From NCBI RefSeq assembly GCF_020733635.1, contig NZ_JAJFZL010000001.1, positions 4,030,001 to 4,094,000 on the forward strand: a stretch of 64,000 nucleotides of DNA. Reading direction: 5' to 3'. Origin of the DNA: Nocardia spumae. GTDB lineage: Bacteria > Actinomycetota > Actinomycetes > Mycobacteriales > Mycobacteriaceae. Numbering within the stretch: the stretch's first letter is position 1; the number at the start of each line of letters is the position of its first letter. Below are positions 54,204 through 64,000 of this stretch, piece after piece. A model generated the notes under the pieces. It saw nothing but the letters and a program-made list of their open reading frames with translations. It ran no database searches and had not been told where the DNA came from. A program made the position numbers and the translations under genes.

Positions 54204-55351
54204 ACCCGCGCACCGATATCGACGTCGGCGAGCCGGTCACCGGTCCGCAGCACACGGACCCGGCGGCGCCCACCGCGGCGCTGAGGCGGGTGCGCCCGGC
54301 CGTCCGGATCGCCGGTATGTCCGCGGTCCTGCGCCTGTCCGCACTGCTGACACTGGCCGCCCTCGCGGTCGCCATCGTCGTGCTGTTCGCGGTGGATATC
54401 TCGGTCGGTGACTATCACATCGCGCTCGGCCGCGTCGTGGATGTGCTGACCGGCGGCGGCACCCGCTCCCAGCGCTATGTCATCACGCAATCGCGGCTGC
54501 CGCGCGCGGTGACCGCGCTGGTGGCCGGCGCGGCGCTCGGCATCGCCGGGGCCATCACCCAGTCGATCCTGCACAACCCGCTGGCCAGTCCCGATGTCCT
54601 CGGGATCACCTCGGGCGCGAGCTTCGCCGCCGTCGCCGTGCTGGCCGGGGTTGGCGGGACCGCCACCGGAATCATTGCCTCCCTGGGTGTTCCGCTCGCC
54701 GCATTGGCGGGCGGCCTGCTCACCGCGGCGATCATCGGAGTACTCGCGCTGGGACGTGGCGGCTCCGGCGATACCGGGCTGGGCGGTATGCGCTTCATTC
54801 TCATCGGCATCGGCGTGAACGCTCTGCTGCTGGCGGGCATCAACTGGCTGATCACCCGCGCCAGCCTCGACGACGCGTCACGGGCGCAGCTGTGGCTCAC
54901 CGGATCGCTCAACGGCGCGGACTGGCCCAGGACCACGGCGGCGGTCGCCGGCCTGGTCGTGGTGGTCGTCATCGCCGCCGGTTCGGCCCGCACACTGGCC
55001 GCATTGCGTTTCGGCTCCGACACCACCCGCGCGCTGGGTGTGCGAGTGCAGACTCAGCAGATGGTCCTGATCGGCGCGGCGGTGATGGCCGCGGCCCTGG
55101 CGACGGCCGCGGTCGGCCCGCTCGCCTTCGTCGGGCTCGCGGCACCCCAGATCGCCCGCCGGCTCCTGCGCACCCCGGGCGAGCCGGTGATCGGTTCGGC
55201 GCTGACCGGTGCGGTGATCGTGATCGCCGCCGATGTCGCCGCCCGCACCGTCGTACCCGTCGACCTGCCGGTCGGCCTCGTCACCGCCGCGTTCGGCGGT
55301 CCGTTCCTGCTGCTGCTGTTGATCCGCGTGAACCGGAAGGCGACCCTGTGA
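54200..55351 (+). CDS. Ferric-siderophore ABC permease, FecCD family
   Basis: A 383-residue second FecCD permease, with a polar N-terminus of about 45 residues and then 9-10 helices; SRLPRAVTALVAGAALGIAGAI and NPLASPDVLGITSGASFAAVAVL carry the signature. The C-terminus has FVGLAAPQIARRLLRTPGEP. It probably forms a heterodimer with the preceding permease. It overlaps the ATPase gene by 4 bp. Confidence 0.92.
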   Translation: MNPRTDIDVGEPVTGPQHTDPAAPTAALRRVRPAVRIAGMSAVLRLSALLTLAALAVAIVVLFAVDISVGDYHIALGRVVDVLTGGGTRSQRYVITQSRLPRAVTALVAGAALGIAGAITQSILHNPLASPDVLGITSGASFAAVAVLAGVGGTATGIIASLGVPLAALAGGLLTAAIIGVLALGRGGSGDTGLGGMRFILIGIGVNALLLAGINWLITRASLDDASRAQLWLTGSLNGADWPRTTAAVAGLVVVVVIAAGSARTLAALRFGSDTTRALGVRVQTQQMVLIGAAVMAAALATAAVGPLAFVGLAAPQIARRLLRTPGEPVIGSALTGAVIVIAADVAARTVVPVDLPVGLVTAAFGGPFLLLLLIRVNRKATL

Positions 55352-56295
55352 CCACCCGAACCTCGGACCGGATCACCACCGACGAATCCACCGACCGGCC
55401 GGCCCACCGCCTCGCCGCCGACGGGGTGACCCTCGGCTACGGCGGCCGGATCATCGTCGACGGCCTGAGCGTCGATATCGAGCCCGGTCTGATCACCACC
55501 GTCATCGGCCCGAACGGCTGCGGTAAGTCCACCCTGCTGCGCGGACTCGGCCGGCTGCTGCGCCCGAACGCGGGCCGGGTCCTGTTGGACGGCAAGGCTA
55601 TCGCGACCATGAAGACTCGGGAGGTGGCCCGCATCGTGGGCATGCTCCCACAGACACCGGTCGCGCCCGAGGGCCTCACCGTCGCAGATCTGGTCGCGCG
55701 CGGGCGCCATCCCCATCAGTCCTGGCTGCGGCAGTGGTCGGGTGACGACGAATCCGAGGTCGCTCACGCACTCGCTCAGACCGGGGTGTCCGATCTGGCC
55801 GACCGCACCCTCGACGAGCTGTCCGGCGGACAGCGGCAGCGGGCCTGGATCTCGATGGCGCTGGCTCAGGGCACCGACATCCTGCTGCTCGACGAACCGA
55901 CCACCTACCTCGATCTCGCGCATTCGCTCGAGGTGCTCGATCTGGTCGACCGGTTGCACGACGATCTGGGCCGGACCGTGGTGATGGTGCTGCACGATCT
56001 GAATCTGGCCATCCGCTACAGCGATCGCTTGATCGTCATGCGCGAGGGCCGCATCGTCGCCCAGGGCTCCCCCGGCGACGTCATCGACGCCGACCTGTTG
56101 CACACCGTCTTCGGCCTGCGCGCCGAGGTGCACACCGACCCGGTGTCGGAACGGCCGATGATCGTCCCGATCGGTTCCCGTCACGTCATCGGCGCGGTCG
56201 GCGGACCGCGCGCGAGCGATCGGGCGGCGAGTGCGGCACCGCCGCGGGAAGCGGGCTCCGCGCAGGCCGGGACGAGTTCCCCGACCGGGCTATGA
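55348..56295 (+). CDS. Ferric-siderophore ABC transporter ATPase, FecE/FepC family
   Basis: A 315-residue ABC ATPase: Walker A GPNGCGKST, signature LSGGQRQRAWISMAL, Walker B LLLDEPTTYLD with the YLD typical of siderophore importers, and the H-loop VMVLHDLN. The C-terminus has an extra Ala/Ser-rich tail of about 40 residues. GTG start, coupled to the upstream permease. Third gene of the iron import operon. Confidence 0.92.
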   Translation: MTTRTSDRITTDESTDRPAHRLAADGVTLGYGGRIIVDGLSVDIEPGLITTVIGPNGCGKSTLLRGLGRLLRPNAGRVLLDGKAIATMKTREVARIVGMLPQTPVAPEGLTVADLVARGRHPHQSWLRQWSGDDESEVAHALAQTGVSDLADRTLDELSGGQRQRAWISMALAQGTDILLLDEPTTYLDLAHSLEVLDLVDRLHDDLGRTVVMVLHDLNLAIRYSDRLIVMREGRIVAQGSPGDVIDADLLHTVFGLRAEVHTDPVSERPMIVPIGSRHVIGAVGGPRASDRAASAAPPREAGSAQAGTSSPTGL

Positions 56296-56321
56296 AAAAT
56301 CCCACACAGCTACCGACCGGT

Positions 56322-56338
56322 TACGACGACTTGTAGTA
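56322..56338. promoter_or_regulatory. BlaI-type dyad upstream of blaI
   Basis: TACGAC and GTAGTA form an imperfect dyad (5 of 6 matched) with a 5-base spacer, 34 bp before the blaI start. TAC/GTA half-sites of this kind suit BlaI/MecI regulators, which autorepress. Confidence 0.45.
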
Positions 56339-56372
56339 CGCATTTGTGTCGTTGCCTCCGTAAGCTTGAGGG

Positions 56373-56810
56373 ATGGCAGGTCTTGGTGAACTCGAGAAAG
56401 CGGTTATGGACCAGTTGTGGTCGGCCGATGAACCGCAGACGGTCCGGCAGGTCCATGAAGCCCTCGCCGCGCGCCGCGAGCTCGCGTACACCACGGTGAT
56501 GACCGTGCTGCAGCGACTGGCGAAGAAGGATCTGGTGGTCCAGCAACGCGACGACCGCGCGCATCGGTACGCACCGGTGCACACTCGCGACGAGCTCGTG
56601 GCGAGTCTGATGGTCGACGCGCTGCAGCAGGCCGACGAGGTCGGCTCCCGCCGGGCGGCCCTCGTGCACTTCGTCGAACAGGTCGGAAAGGACGAGGCTG
56701 CCGCACTCCGCGATGCACTCGCTAAGCTCGAAGCAACCGAGGCCGCGCGCAACCCGTCCGATGACGAGAACACCGCGTCCGACGACAACGGAGTCGCCCC
56801 GCCGCAGTAG
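56373..56810 (+). CDS. blaI: BlaI/MecI/CopY family transcriptional repressor
   Basis: A 145-residue winged-helix regulator: LGELEKAVMDQLW at the start, TVRQVHEALAARRELAYTTVMTVLQRLAKKDLV in the HTH (split here) and a C-terminal dimerisation region rich in acidic residues. It matches mycobacterial BlaI (Rv1846c) in length and neighbours. The M56 peptidase gene follows 63 bp later. It should control that gene and other envelope or beta-lactam-response targets. Confidence 0.92.
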   Translation: MAGLGELEKAVMDQLWSADEPQTVRQVHEALAARRELAYTTVMTVLQRLAKKDLVVQQRDDRAHRYAPVHTRDELVASLMVDALQQADEVGSRRAALVHFVEQVGKDEAAALRDALAKLEATEAARNPSDDENTASDDNGVAPPQ

Positions 56811-56873
56811 CTGCGCGGCGTTCTCCGGCCGCCGCGATCTCGGGTCCTGGCCCCACAACGCAGTGAGCTGAGT

Positions 56874-57848
56874 ATGAACGCAACAGCGCCGGTCTTCGCC
56901 GGTCTCGCCTTGCTTCTCGCGGGACCGGTCCCTGCGCTGCTCAGTCGAGCCACTTGGCCGTACCGAACACCGCGCGCGGCGCTGGTGTTGTGGCAGGCCG
57001 TCGCGCTCGCAGCGGTGCTGTCCGCCTTCGGATCCGGCCTCGCGATCGCGAGCCTGCTGCTGGTTCCCGGTCCCGACGGCCGCCCCACGACCTCGCCCAC
57101 CAAGGAGATCGACGCGCTCGGGCTGGCGGTGTGGCTGATCTACGTGGTGGTTTTCGCCCTCACCCTGATGGTCGGCGCGCGATTGATCTACGCGGTGGTC
57201 CGCGTCGGCGTGCACACCCGTCGCCGTCGCGCCCGCCACCGCATGCTGGTCGATCTGCTCGATCAGGGCGACGACACACACGGCGATCTGATCGCGAGCT
57301 CCCCCCTCGCCGGTACCCGGGCCGCCGATATCCGCATCCTCGCCGCCGCGGAGCCGATCGCGTACTGCCTGCCCGGTCTGCGCCAGCGAGTGGTGCTCAG
57401 CCAGGGCACCTTCGCGAATCTGTCGCGGTCCGAGCTCACCGCGATCGTCAGCCACGAACGCTCCCATCTGCGAGCCCGCCACGATCTGGTGCTGGAGGCC
57501 TTCACCGCGGCACACGAGGCGTTCCCGCGCGTGGTCCGCAGCAAATCGGCGCTGGATTCGGTGAAACTGCTGATCGAGTTGCTCGCCGACGACTCCGCGG
57601 TGAAGATCACCGGCCCCACCCCGCTGGCGCGTGCGCTGGTCACCTGCTCGAATTCCACGGCGCCCCAGGGCGCCATGGCCGTCGGCGGACCCACGACCCT
57701 GATCCGGATTCAGCGCCTGACCGGGCCACTGGGTGATCTGCGCATCGCGAGCGCCGCCTATGCGACCGCCGCGGCGATTCTGGTGGTTCCCACCCTGGCC
57801 GTCGCCATCCCCTGGCTGGTCGAACTGAACCGGCTACTTCGTGCCTGA
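56874..57848 (+). CDS. M56 family membrane metallopeptidase (BlaR1-like)
   Basis: A 324-residue membrane zinc peptidase. Three hydrophobic regions (about residues 5-20, 36-64 and 84-112) precede the catalytic domain; the zinc site is HERSH (His194, Glu195, His198) in IVSHERSHLRARHD, and ELLADDSAVKI (near residue 240) supplies the third acidic ligand. A final helix lies near residues 300-318. It lacks the penicillin-binding sensor domain of BlaR1. Corresponds to Rv1845c. It overlaps the helicase gene by 8 bp. Confidence 0.9.
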   Translation: MNATAPVFAGLALLLAGPVPALLSRATWPYRTPRAALVLWQAVALAAVLSAFGSGLAIASLLLVPGPDGRPTTSPTKEIDALGLAVWLIYVVVFALTLMVGARLIYAVVRVGVHTRRRRARHRMLVDLLDQGDDTHGDLIASSPLAGTRAADIRILAAAEPIAYCLPGLRQRVVLSQGTFANLSRSELTAIVSHERSHLRARHDLVLEAFTAAHEAFPRVVRSKSALDSVKLLIELLADDSAVKITGPTPLARALVTCSNSTAPQGAMAVGGPTTLIRIQRLTGPLGDLRIASAAYATAAAILVVPTLAVAIPWLVELNRLLRA

Positions 57849-59196
57849 GCGCCCCGGCGGCGGAGCGGCCGGACCCGCCTTCGCGACGATGGGCCTGCCC
57901 GTCGAACTCGTACAGGCCCTGCGGCGCGAAGGACTCGAGACCACCTTCCCGATTCAGGCGGCGGCGATTCCGGACATCCTCGCCGGACGCGATGTGCTCG
58001 GGCGAGCCGTCACCGGCTCCGGAAAGACTCTCGCCTTCGGGCTGCCGATGCTCGTGCGGCTGCGGCGCGGCGCCTCCGCCCCCGGCCGGCCGCGGGGTCT
58101 GGTCCTCGCGCCGACTCGCGAACTCGCGCTGCAGATCGAGCGAACGCTCGACGAGGCCGCGGTGGCGCTGGGGTTGCGACTGGCCACGGCCGTAGGCGGG
58201 CTGCCGATCAAACGCCAGGCCGAGCGTCTCGGCCGTGGTGTGGACCTGCTGATCGCCACGCCGGGCCGGCTCGGCGATCTGCTCGATCGGGGTACGGTCG
58301 CCGTCGACGCGGTTCGCACGGTCGCGATCGACGAGGCCGACCATATGGCCGAACTCGGTTTCATCGATGACGTTCGCGCGATCCTCGATCTGCTGCCCGG
58401 CGACTGCCGGCATCTGCTGTTCTCCGCCACGCTCGACGAGGCCGTCGACGCCCTCGTCCGGGACTATCTCGACGATCCGGTTCGCCACGATGTCACCGAG
58501 GCGGAAAAGCCGGTCGCGCCGCCGGACCCGGCCACGGCGCCCGCCCCGCCGGACACGGATGCGGTCACCCATCACCTGCTGCGGGTGCGCCCCGCCGACA
58601 AGCGGGCGGTGGTCACCGAGATCGCGGCCCGATCCGGACGCACCCTGCTGTTCGTGCGCACTCAGTACGGCGCGGACAAGCTGGCGCGGCGACTGCGCGA
58701 ATCCGGCATCGGCGCGGTAGCCCTGCACGGCGGGCTCACCCAGAACCAGCGAGTCCGCACACTCGCCGCGTTCTCCGCGGGCGCCGCACCGGTTCTGGTC
58801 GCCACCGATGTCGCCGCCCGCGGTATCCACGTCGACGACATCACGCTGGTGGTCCACGTCGATCCGGCCGCCGACGCGAAGGACTACCTGCACCGCTCCG
58901 GCCGTACCGGCCGCGCGGGCGCGGGCGGAACGGTCGTCACGATCGTCACCGGGACGGAGGAGGATACGACGGCCGTCCTCCGCGATGCCGCTGTCGCGCA
59001 CCGGGTCTCCCGGGTGCGTCCCGGCGATCCGCACCTCACCGAGATGACCGGGGCGCGTCTCCCGACCGGGCGCCCGGTTTCCGATCCCGCTGCTCCCGCC
59101 GCCCCGCGGCCGCCTGCCGACACGCCCGGTAAACCCCGGCGCCATTCGGGCAGGCCGCCGCACCCGGCACGCCGCGGCAAGCGTCGAGCACACTGA
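57841..59196 (+). CDS. DEAD/DEAH-box RNA helicase
   Basis: A 451-residue DEAD-box helicase. Q-motif region FPIQAAAIPDIL, motif I AVTGSGKTLAFGLP, PTRELALQ, TPGRL, motif II DEADHM, motif III SAT, then ARGIHVDDITLVVHVD and HRSGRTGRAGAGG. The C-terminus is basic and Pro-rich (KPRRHSGRPPHPARRGKRR), probably for RNA binding. GTG start overlapping the M56 gene by 8 bp, so its expression is tied to the blaI operon. Occupies part of the position of gnd1 in M. tuberculosis. Confidence 0.92.
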   Translation: MPERPGGGAAGPAFATMGLPVELVQALRREGLETTFPIQAAAIPDILAGRDVLGRAVTGSGKTLAFGLPMLVRLRRGASAPGRPRGLVLAPTRELALQIERTLDEAAVALGLRLATAVGGLPIKRQAERLGRGVDLLIATPGRLGDLLDRGTVAVDAVRTVAIDEADHMAELGFIDDVRAILDLLPGDCRHLLFSATLDEAVDALVRDYLDDPVRHDVTEAEKPVAPPDPATAPAPPDTDAVTHHLLRVRPADKRAVVTEIAARSGRTLLFVRTQYGADKLARRLRESGIGAVALHGGLTQNQRVRTLAAFSAGAAPVLVATDVAARGIHVDDITLVVHVDPAADAKDYLHRSGRTGRAGAGGTVVTIVTGTEEDTTAVLRDAAVAHRVSRVRPGDPHLTEMTGARLPTGRPVSDPAAPAAPRPPADTPGKPRRHSGRPPHPARRGKRRAH

Positions 59197-59214
59197 TCCG
59201 TGCACGGGCGGCCA

Positions 59215-60006
59215 CTACGGCAGGCCCGGAAGATCGACGCCCGCGTTCGCATCGATCGCCGCGGCGCGGGAGCCGTCCTTCAGCTCCACCCCGGATCGGC
59301 CGAGCGCGCGGGCTCCCACGACCAGCCCCGCCACCACCGCGGCGGCCTGCCGGTATCCGAGGCCCGCGGGCGGATGGATATTGGAGACGCAGTTGCGCTC
59401 GGCGTCGGTGCGGCCGGGCCGCGGACGGTGCGTCAGATAGATGCCGAGGCTGGCCGCCACCGACAACCCGGGCCGTTCGCCGATCAGCACCAGCACCGTC
59501 CGCACACCCATGACCGCCCCGAGGTGATCGCCGATCGCCACTCGCGCCTGCGTCGCGATCACGGGTGCGGCGAGGGTCCATCGCGGCGATAGTTCGGCGA
59601 CCAGGGCGGTGAGCAGATCCGGGCCGTGCTCGGCGAGCGCCTGCGGCGAAAGTCCGTCGGCCAGAACGAAACCCACATCCGCATCGCTGCCGGTGACCGC
59701 CGAGGTGTGCGTCGGCAGCCGCCCCAGATCGGGCCGGCGCAGATACTCCGCACGGTCGCGGGCGCGACTGGGCACATGGACCGGGACGCCCAGCCCCACC
59801 GCGCCGACCCGCACGGTCAACGCGTCCACATCCAGCGGGGCGTGGACCGCGTCGCGAGCGGCCGCGTGCGCGGCCCGGAATTCCAGCACCCGGGTGGTGG
59901 GCAGCGCGTCGCCGGTCCGGCCGAGCCCGATCCGGGCTCGCGTGGTGCGCCGCAGGTCCGCCCAGAACTCGTCGGGGTCCGGGCGCATCCCGGCCGGCGC
60001 GGTCAT
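59215..60006 (-). CDS. eutC: Ethanolamine ammonia-lyase light chain EutC
   Basis: A 263-residue EutC: TRARIGLGRTGDALPT at the start, SRARDRAEYLRRPDLGR, and the C-terminal GIYLTHRPRPGRTDAERNCVSNIHPPAGLGY (split here). It binds part of the adenosylcobalamin. With EutB it converts ethanolamine to acetaldehyde and ammonia. It overlaps eutB by 4 bp. Confidence 0.93.
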   Translation of the reverse strand: MTAPAGMRPDPDEFWADLRRTTRARIGLGRTGDALPTTRVLEFRAAHAAARDAVHAPLDVDALTVRVGAVGLGVPVHVPSRARDRAEYLRRPDLGRLPTHTSAVTGSDADVGFVLADGLSPQALAEHGPDLLTALVAELSPRWTLAAPVIATQARVAIGDHLGAVMGVRTVLVLIGERPGLSVAASLGIYLTHRPRPGRTDAERNCVSNIHPPAGLGYRQAAAVVAGLVVGARALGRSGVELKDGSRAAAIDANAGVDLPGLP

Positions 60007-61424
60007 CGGGCGGCGCCCAGTTCACGCAGCGGCGAGGACAGCGGTTCCACGGCGGCGATACCGCCCGCCGCGTCGATCATGCCCAGCCGCGCCAGCCACT
60101 GCTCGAATTCCGGTGCGGGCGCGAGGCCGAGGACGCGGCGCGCGTAGAGGGCGTCGTGGAAGCTCAGGCTCTGATAGCCCAGCATGACGTCGTCGGCGCC
60201 CGGCACGGCGATGACGAAGGCCACCCCCGCCGCCGCGAGCAAGGTCAGCAGCGTGTCCATATCGTCCTGATCGGCCTCGGCATGGTTGGTGTAGCAGACG
60301 TCCACGCCCATCGGCAGGCCCAGCAGTTTGCCGCAGAAGTGGTCCTCGAGTCCCGCCCGGACGATCTGCTTGCCGTCGTAGAGATACTCCGGGCCGATGA
60401 ATCCGACCACCGTATTGACCAGCAGTGGGTCGAGATCACGTGCGACCGCGTAGGCACGGGCTTCGAGGGTCTGCTGATCGACCGGCTTGTCACCGCTACC
60501 GCGGTGCGCCCCGGCCGACAGCGCCGAACCCTGACCGGTTTCCAGATACATGACGTTGTCGCCGACGGTGCCGCGGCCCAAGGACCGGCCGGCCGCGTTC
60601 GCCTCGCGCAGCAGGGCCAGATCCACGCCGAATCCCCGGTTGGCCGCCTCGGTGCCCGCGACCGACTGGAAGACCAGATCGACCGGTGCACCGGCCTCGA
60701 TCAGCCCGAGGGTCGTGGTGACGTGCGCGAGGACGCAGGACTGGGCCGGAATGTCGTAGCGGGTCCGTACCTCGTCGAGCAATCGCAGCAGCTCACCGGC
60801 GGCGTGCGGCGAATCGGTCGCCGGATTGACCCCGATCACCGCGTCGCCGCAGCCGAGCAGCAACCCGTCCAGCACCGCCGCGGCAATCCCCCGTGGATCG
60901 TCGGTGGGATGGTTGGGCTGCAGCCGGGTGCTCAGCCGTCCCGGCAACCCGATCGTGGTGCGAAAGCCGGACCGCACCTCGACGGCACGGGCCACGCTGA
61001 TCAGATCCTGATTCCGCATGATCTTGCTGACCGCCGCCACCATCTCCGGGGTCAGCCCGGGTGCGAGGGCACCCAGCACCTCGGCCGGCGCGCCGGGGCC
61101 GGTCCCGGCGGCGATCGCCAGCAGCCGGTCCCGCAACCCACCGACGCTCAGATGTGCGATGGGCCCGAAGGCCGCCCGATCGTGGCCGTCGAGGATCAGC
61201 CGGGTGACCTCATCGGTCTCGTAGGGCACCACCGGATCGTTCAGGAACGTGGTCAGCGGCACCTCGGCCAGCGCCCATTGCGCCGCGGCCCGTTCGGCGT
61301 CCGACGAGGCCGCGCAGCCGGCCAGTTCGTCACCGCTGCGCTGCGGCGTCGCCTTCGCCAGCAAGTCGACCGGTCCGTCGAAGGTGTAGGTGGTGCCGTG
61401 CAGAGTCTGGGTGTACCGCGTCAT
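60003..61424 (-). CDS. eutB: Ethanolamine ammonia-lyase heavy chain EutB
   Basis: A 473-residue EutB with the TIM-barrel active-site features ATDSPHAAGELLRLLDEV, CVLAHVTTTLGLIEAGAPVDLVFQSVAGTEAANRGFG (split here), GPEYLYDGKQI and the C-terminal CYTNHAEADQDDMD. Normal length. An AGGAGA motif precedes the ATG. No microcompartment shell gene, EutA reactivase or ethanolamine permease lies next to it in this window. Confidence 0.94.
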   Translation of the reverse strand: MTRYTQTLHGTTYTFDGPVDLLAKATPQRSGDELAGCAASSDAERAAAQWALAEVPLTTFLNDPVVPYETDEVTRLILDGHDRAAFGPIAHLSVGGLRDRLLAIAAGTGPGAPAEVLGALAPGLTPEMVAAVSKIMRNQDLISVARAVEVRSGFRTTIGLPGRLSTRLQPNHPTDDPRGIAAAVLDGLLLGCGDAVIGVNPATDSPHAAGELLRLLDEVRTRYDIPAQSCVLAHVTTTLGLIEAGAPVDLVFQSVAGTEAANRGFGVDLALLREANAAGRSLGRGTVGDNVMYLETGQGSALSAGAHRGSGDKPVDQQTLEARAYAVARDLDPLLVNTVVGFIGPEYLYDGKQIVRAGLEDHFCGKLLGLPMGVDVCYTNHAEADQDDMDTLLTLLAAAGVAFVIAVPGADDVMLGYQSLSFHDALYARRVLGLAPAPEFEQWLARLGMIDAAGGIAAVEPLSSPLRELGAAR

Positions 61425-61574
61425 CGGCGTTCTCCTGGCGCATCCGCGTGCGTGCCCGCTGCGGCACAGCCTGTGCCGGCAGCCAGCGTACCGCTGCACG
61501 CGACGTGCGCCGATGTCCGTTATGTCCCAACGCGTTACGATCGGGTGACACGCCGATGATGCGCGGAGGTGCCG

Positions 61575-62098
61575 ATGACCGAACGCAAACCGGCCGGCAT
61601 GGGTTTCGAGTCCTGGATCGACAAACAGATCCGGGAGGCGAGCGAACGCGGTGAATTCGACAACCTGACCGGCGCCGGCAAGCCGCTGCCCGGAGTGGGC
61701 GAACCCTACGACGAGAACTGGTGGCTGCGGAACTACCTGCGACGCGAGGGTGTGGGTGGCGAGGCGCTGCTGCCCACCTCCCTGGTGCTGCGCAGAGATC
61801 TGGAGCGTCTGCCCGCCACCGTGGCGGACATGGATTCCGAGGCCGAGGTCCGCGCCTACGTCACCGAACTCAACTCCCGGATCGTGGAGTGGATCCGCAG
61901 ACCGCACGGTCCGCAGGTCCGGATCGCTCCGGTGCGGGCCGACGACGTCGTATCCGACTGGCGTGCGGCCCGGCCCGGGCGGGGCACCCCGCAGCGCGCC
62001 GACAATCCTTCCGCGGCGGCCACTTCCGAACGGCGACGACTCGACGTGGAACGCCCGGTGTGGTGGCGGCGCCTGCTCCGGCTCGGCCGCCCGCGGCG

Positions 62099-62102
<4 letters not shown>
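61575..62102 (+). CDS. DUF1992 (DnaJ homologue subfamily C member 28-like) protein
   Basis: A 175-residue protein with a DUF1992 domain: FESWIDKQIREASERGEFDNLTGAGKPLP (split here) and ENWWLRNYLRREG, followed by a basic tail (RPVWWRRLLRLGRPRR). Role unknown. GGAGG 5 bases before the ATG fixes the start; a GTG 6 bases earlier is too close. Its TAG stop overlaps the stop of the convergent PPOX gene. Confidence 0.85.

Positions 62103-64000
<1,898 letters not shown>

Overview
The window is very GC-rich, densely coded actinobacterial DNA. Gene content points to a Nocardia-like member of the Mycobacteriales: F420-dependent LLM and PPOX enzymes, GuaB1, type II NADH dehydrogenase, an L,D-transpeptidase, RecBCD, a CYP136-like P450, and many TetR regulators with GTG or TTG starts. 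I see no tRNA, rRNA, CRISPR array, insertion sequence, integrase or replication origin. Two genes run off the ends: a membrane protein on the minus strand at base 1 and guaB1 at base 64000.

Bases 1-9.3 kb: a coupled operon (family 2 glycosyltransferase, DUF2064 transferase, membrane-anchored molybdopterin oxidoreductase, small membrane protein), an SDR, an Lrp regulator divergent from a BrnFE/AzlCD-type branched-chain amino acid exporter, a STAS protein, an F420 LLM oxidoreductase with a clear palindromic operator, a cyclodeaminase-like folate protein, and an L,D-transpeptidase. Bases 9.3-19 kb: folD, an exported DUF218 protein, a PrmC-like methyltransferase, a three-gene envelope module (SPFH protein, zinc-ribbon membrane protein, small membrane protein), a Nudix hydrolase, and a GabD2-type dehydrogenase plus SDR operon divergent from its likely TetR repressor. 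Bases 19-28 kb: recC-recB-recD with translational coupling at both junctions. Bases 28-33 kb: a 68-residue protein, a class A beta-lactamase-like exported hydrolase, a P450 and TetR pair, and ndh.

Bases 31.8-64 kb follow the gene order of the M. tuberculosis guaB1 to ndh locus (Rv1843c-Rv1854c, recalled from knowledge), inverted and expanded. Conserved anchors are ndh, ureD, ureG, ureF, ureC, ureB, ureA, the PaaI thioesterase, blaI, the M56 peptidase and guaB1. The operon order ureABCFGD is broken between ureC and ureF by 11.5 kb holding 14 unrelated genes: SDRs, TetR, AraC and PadR regulators, an MFS exporter, cysteine dioxygenase and rhodanese, and others. A second block between the thioesterase and blaI carries OsmC, metY, a C-terminally truncated FhuF-like protein and a ferric-siderophore ABC importer with IdeR-type iron boxes. 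A third block, where gnd1 would be expected, carries a DEAD-box helicase, ethanolamine ammonia-lyase (eutBC), a DUF1992 protein and a PPOX oxidoreductase.

The strongest candidates for follow-up are the split urease operon, the FhuF-like gene whose [2Fe-2S] tail is replaced by an iron-box sequence containing its stop codon, the SPFH/zinc-ribbon module, in-frame 24-bp tandem repeats in recB and in a tetR gene, and several well-formed divergent operators. I did not find a clearly unprecedented multi-gene system.
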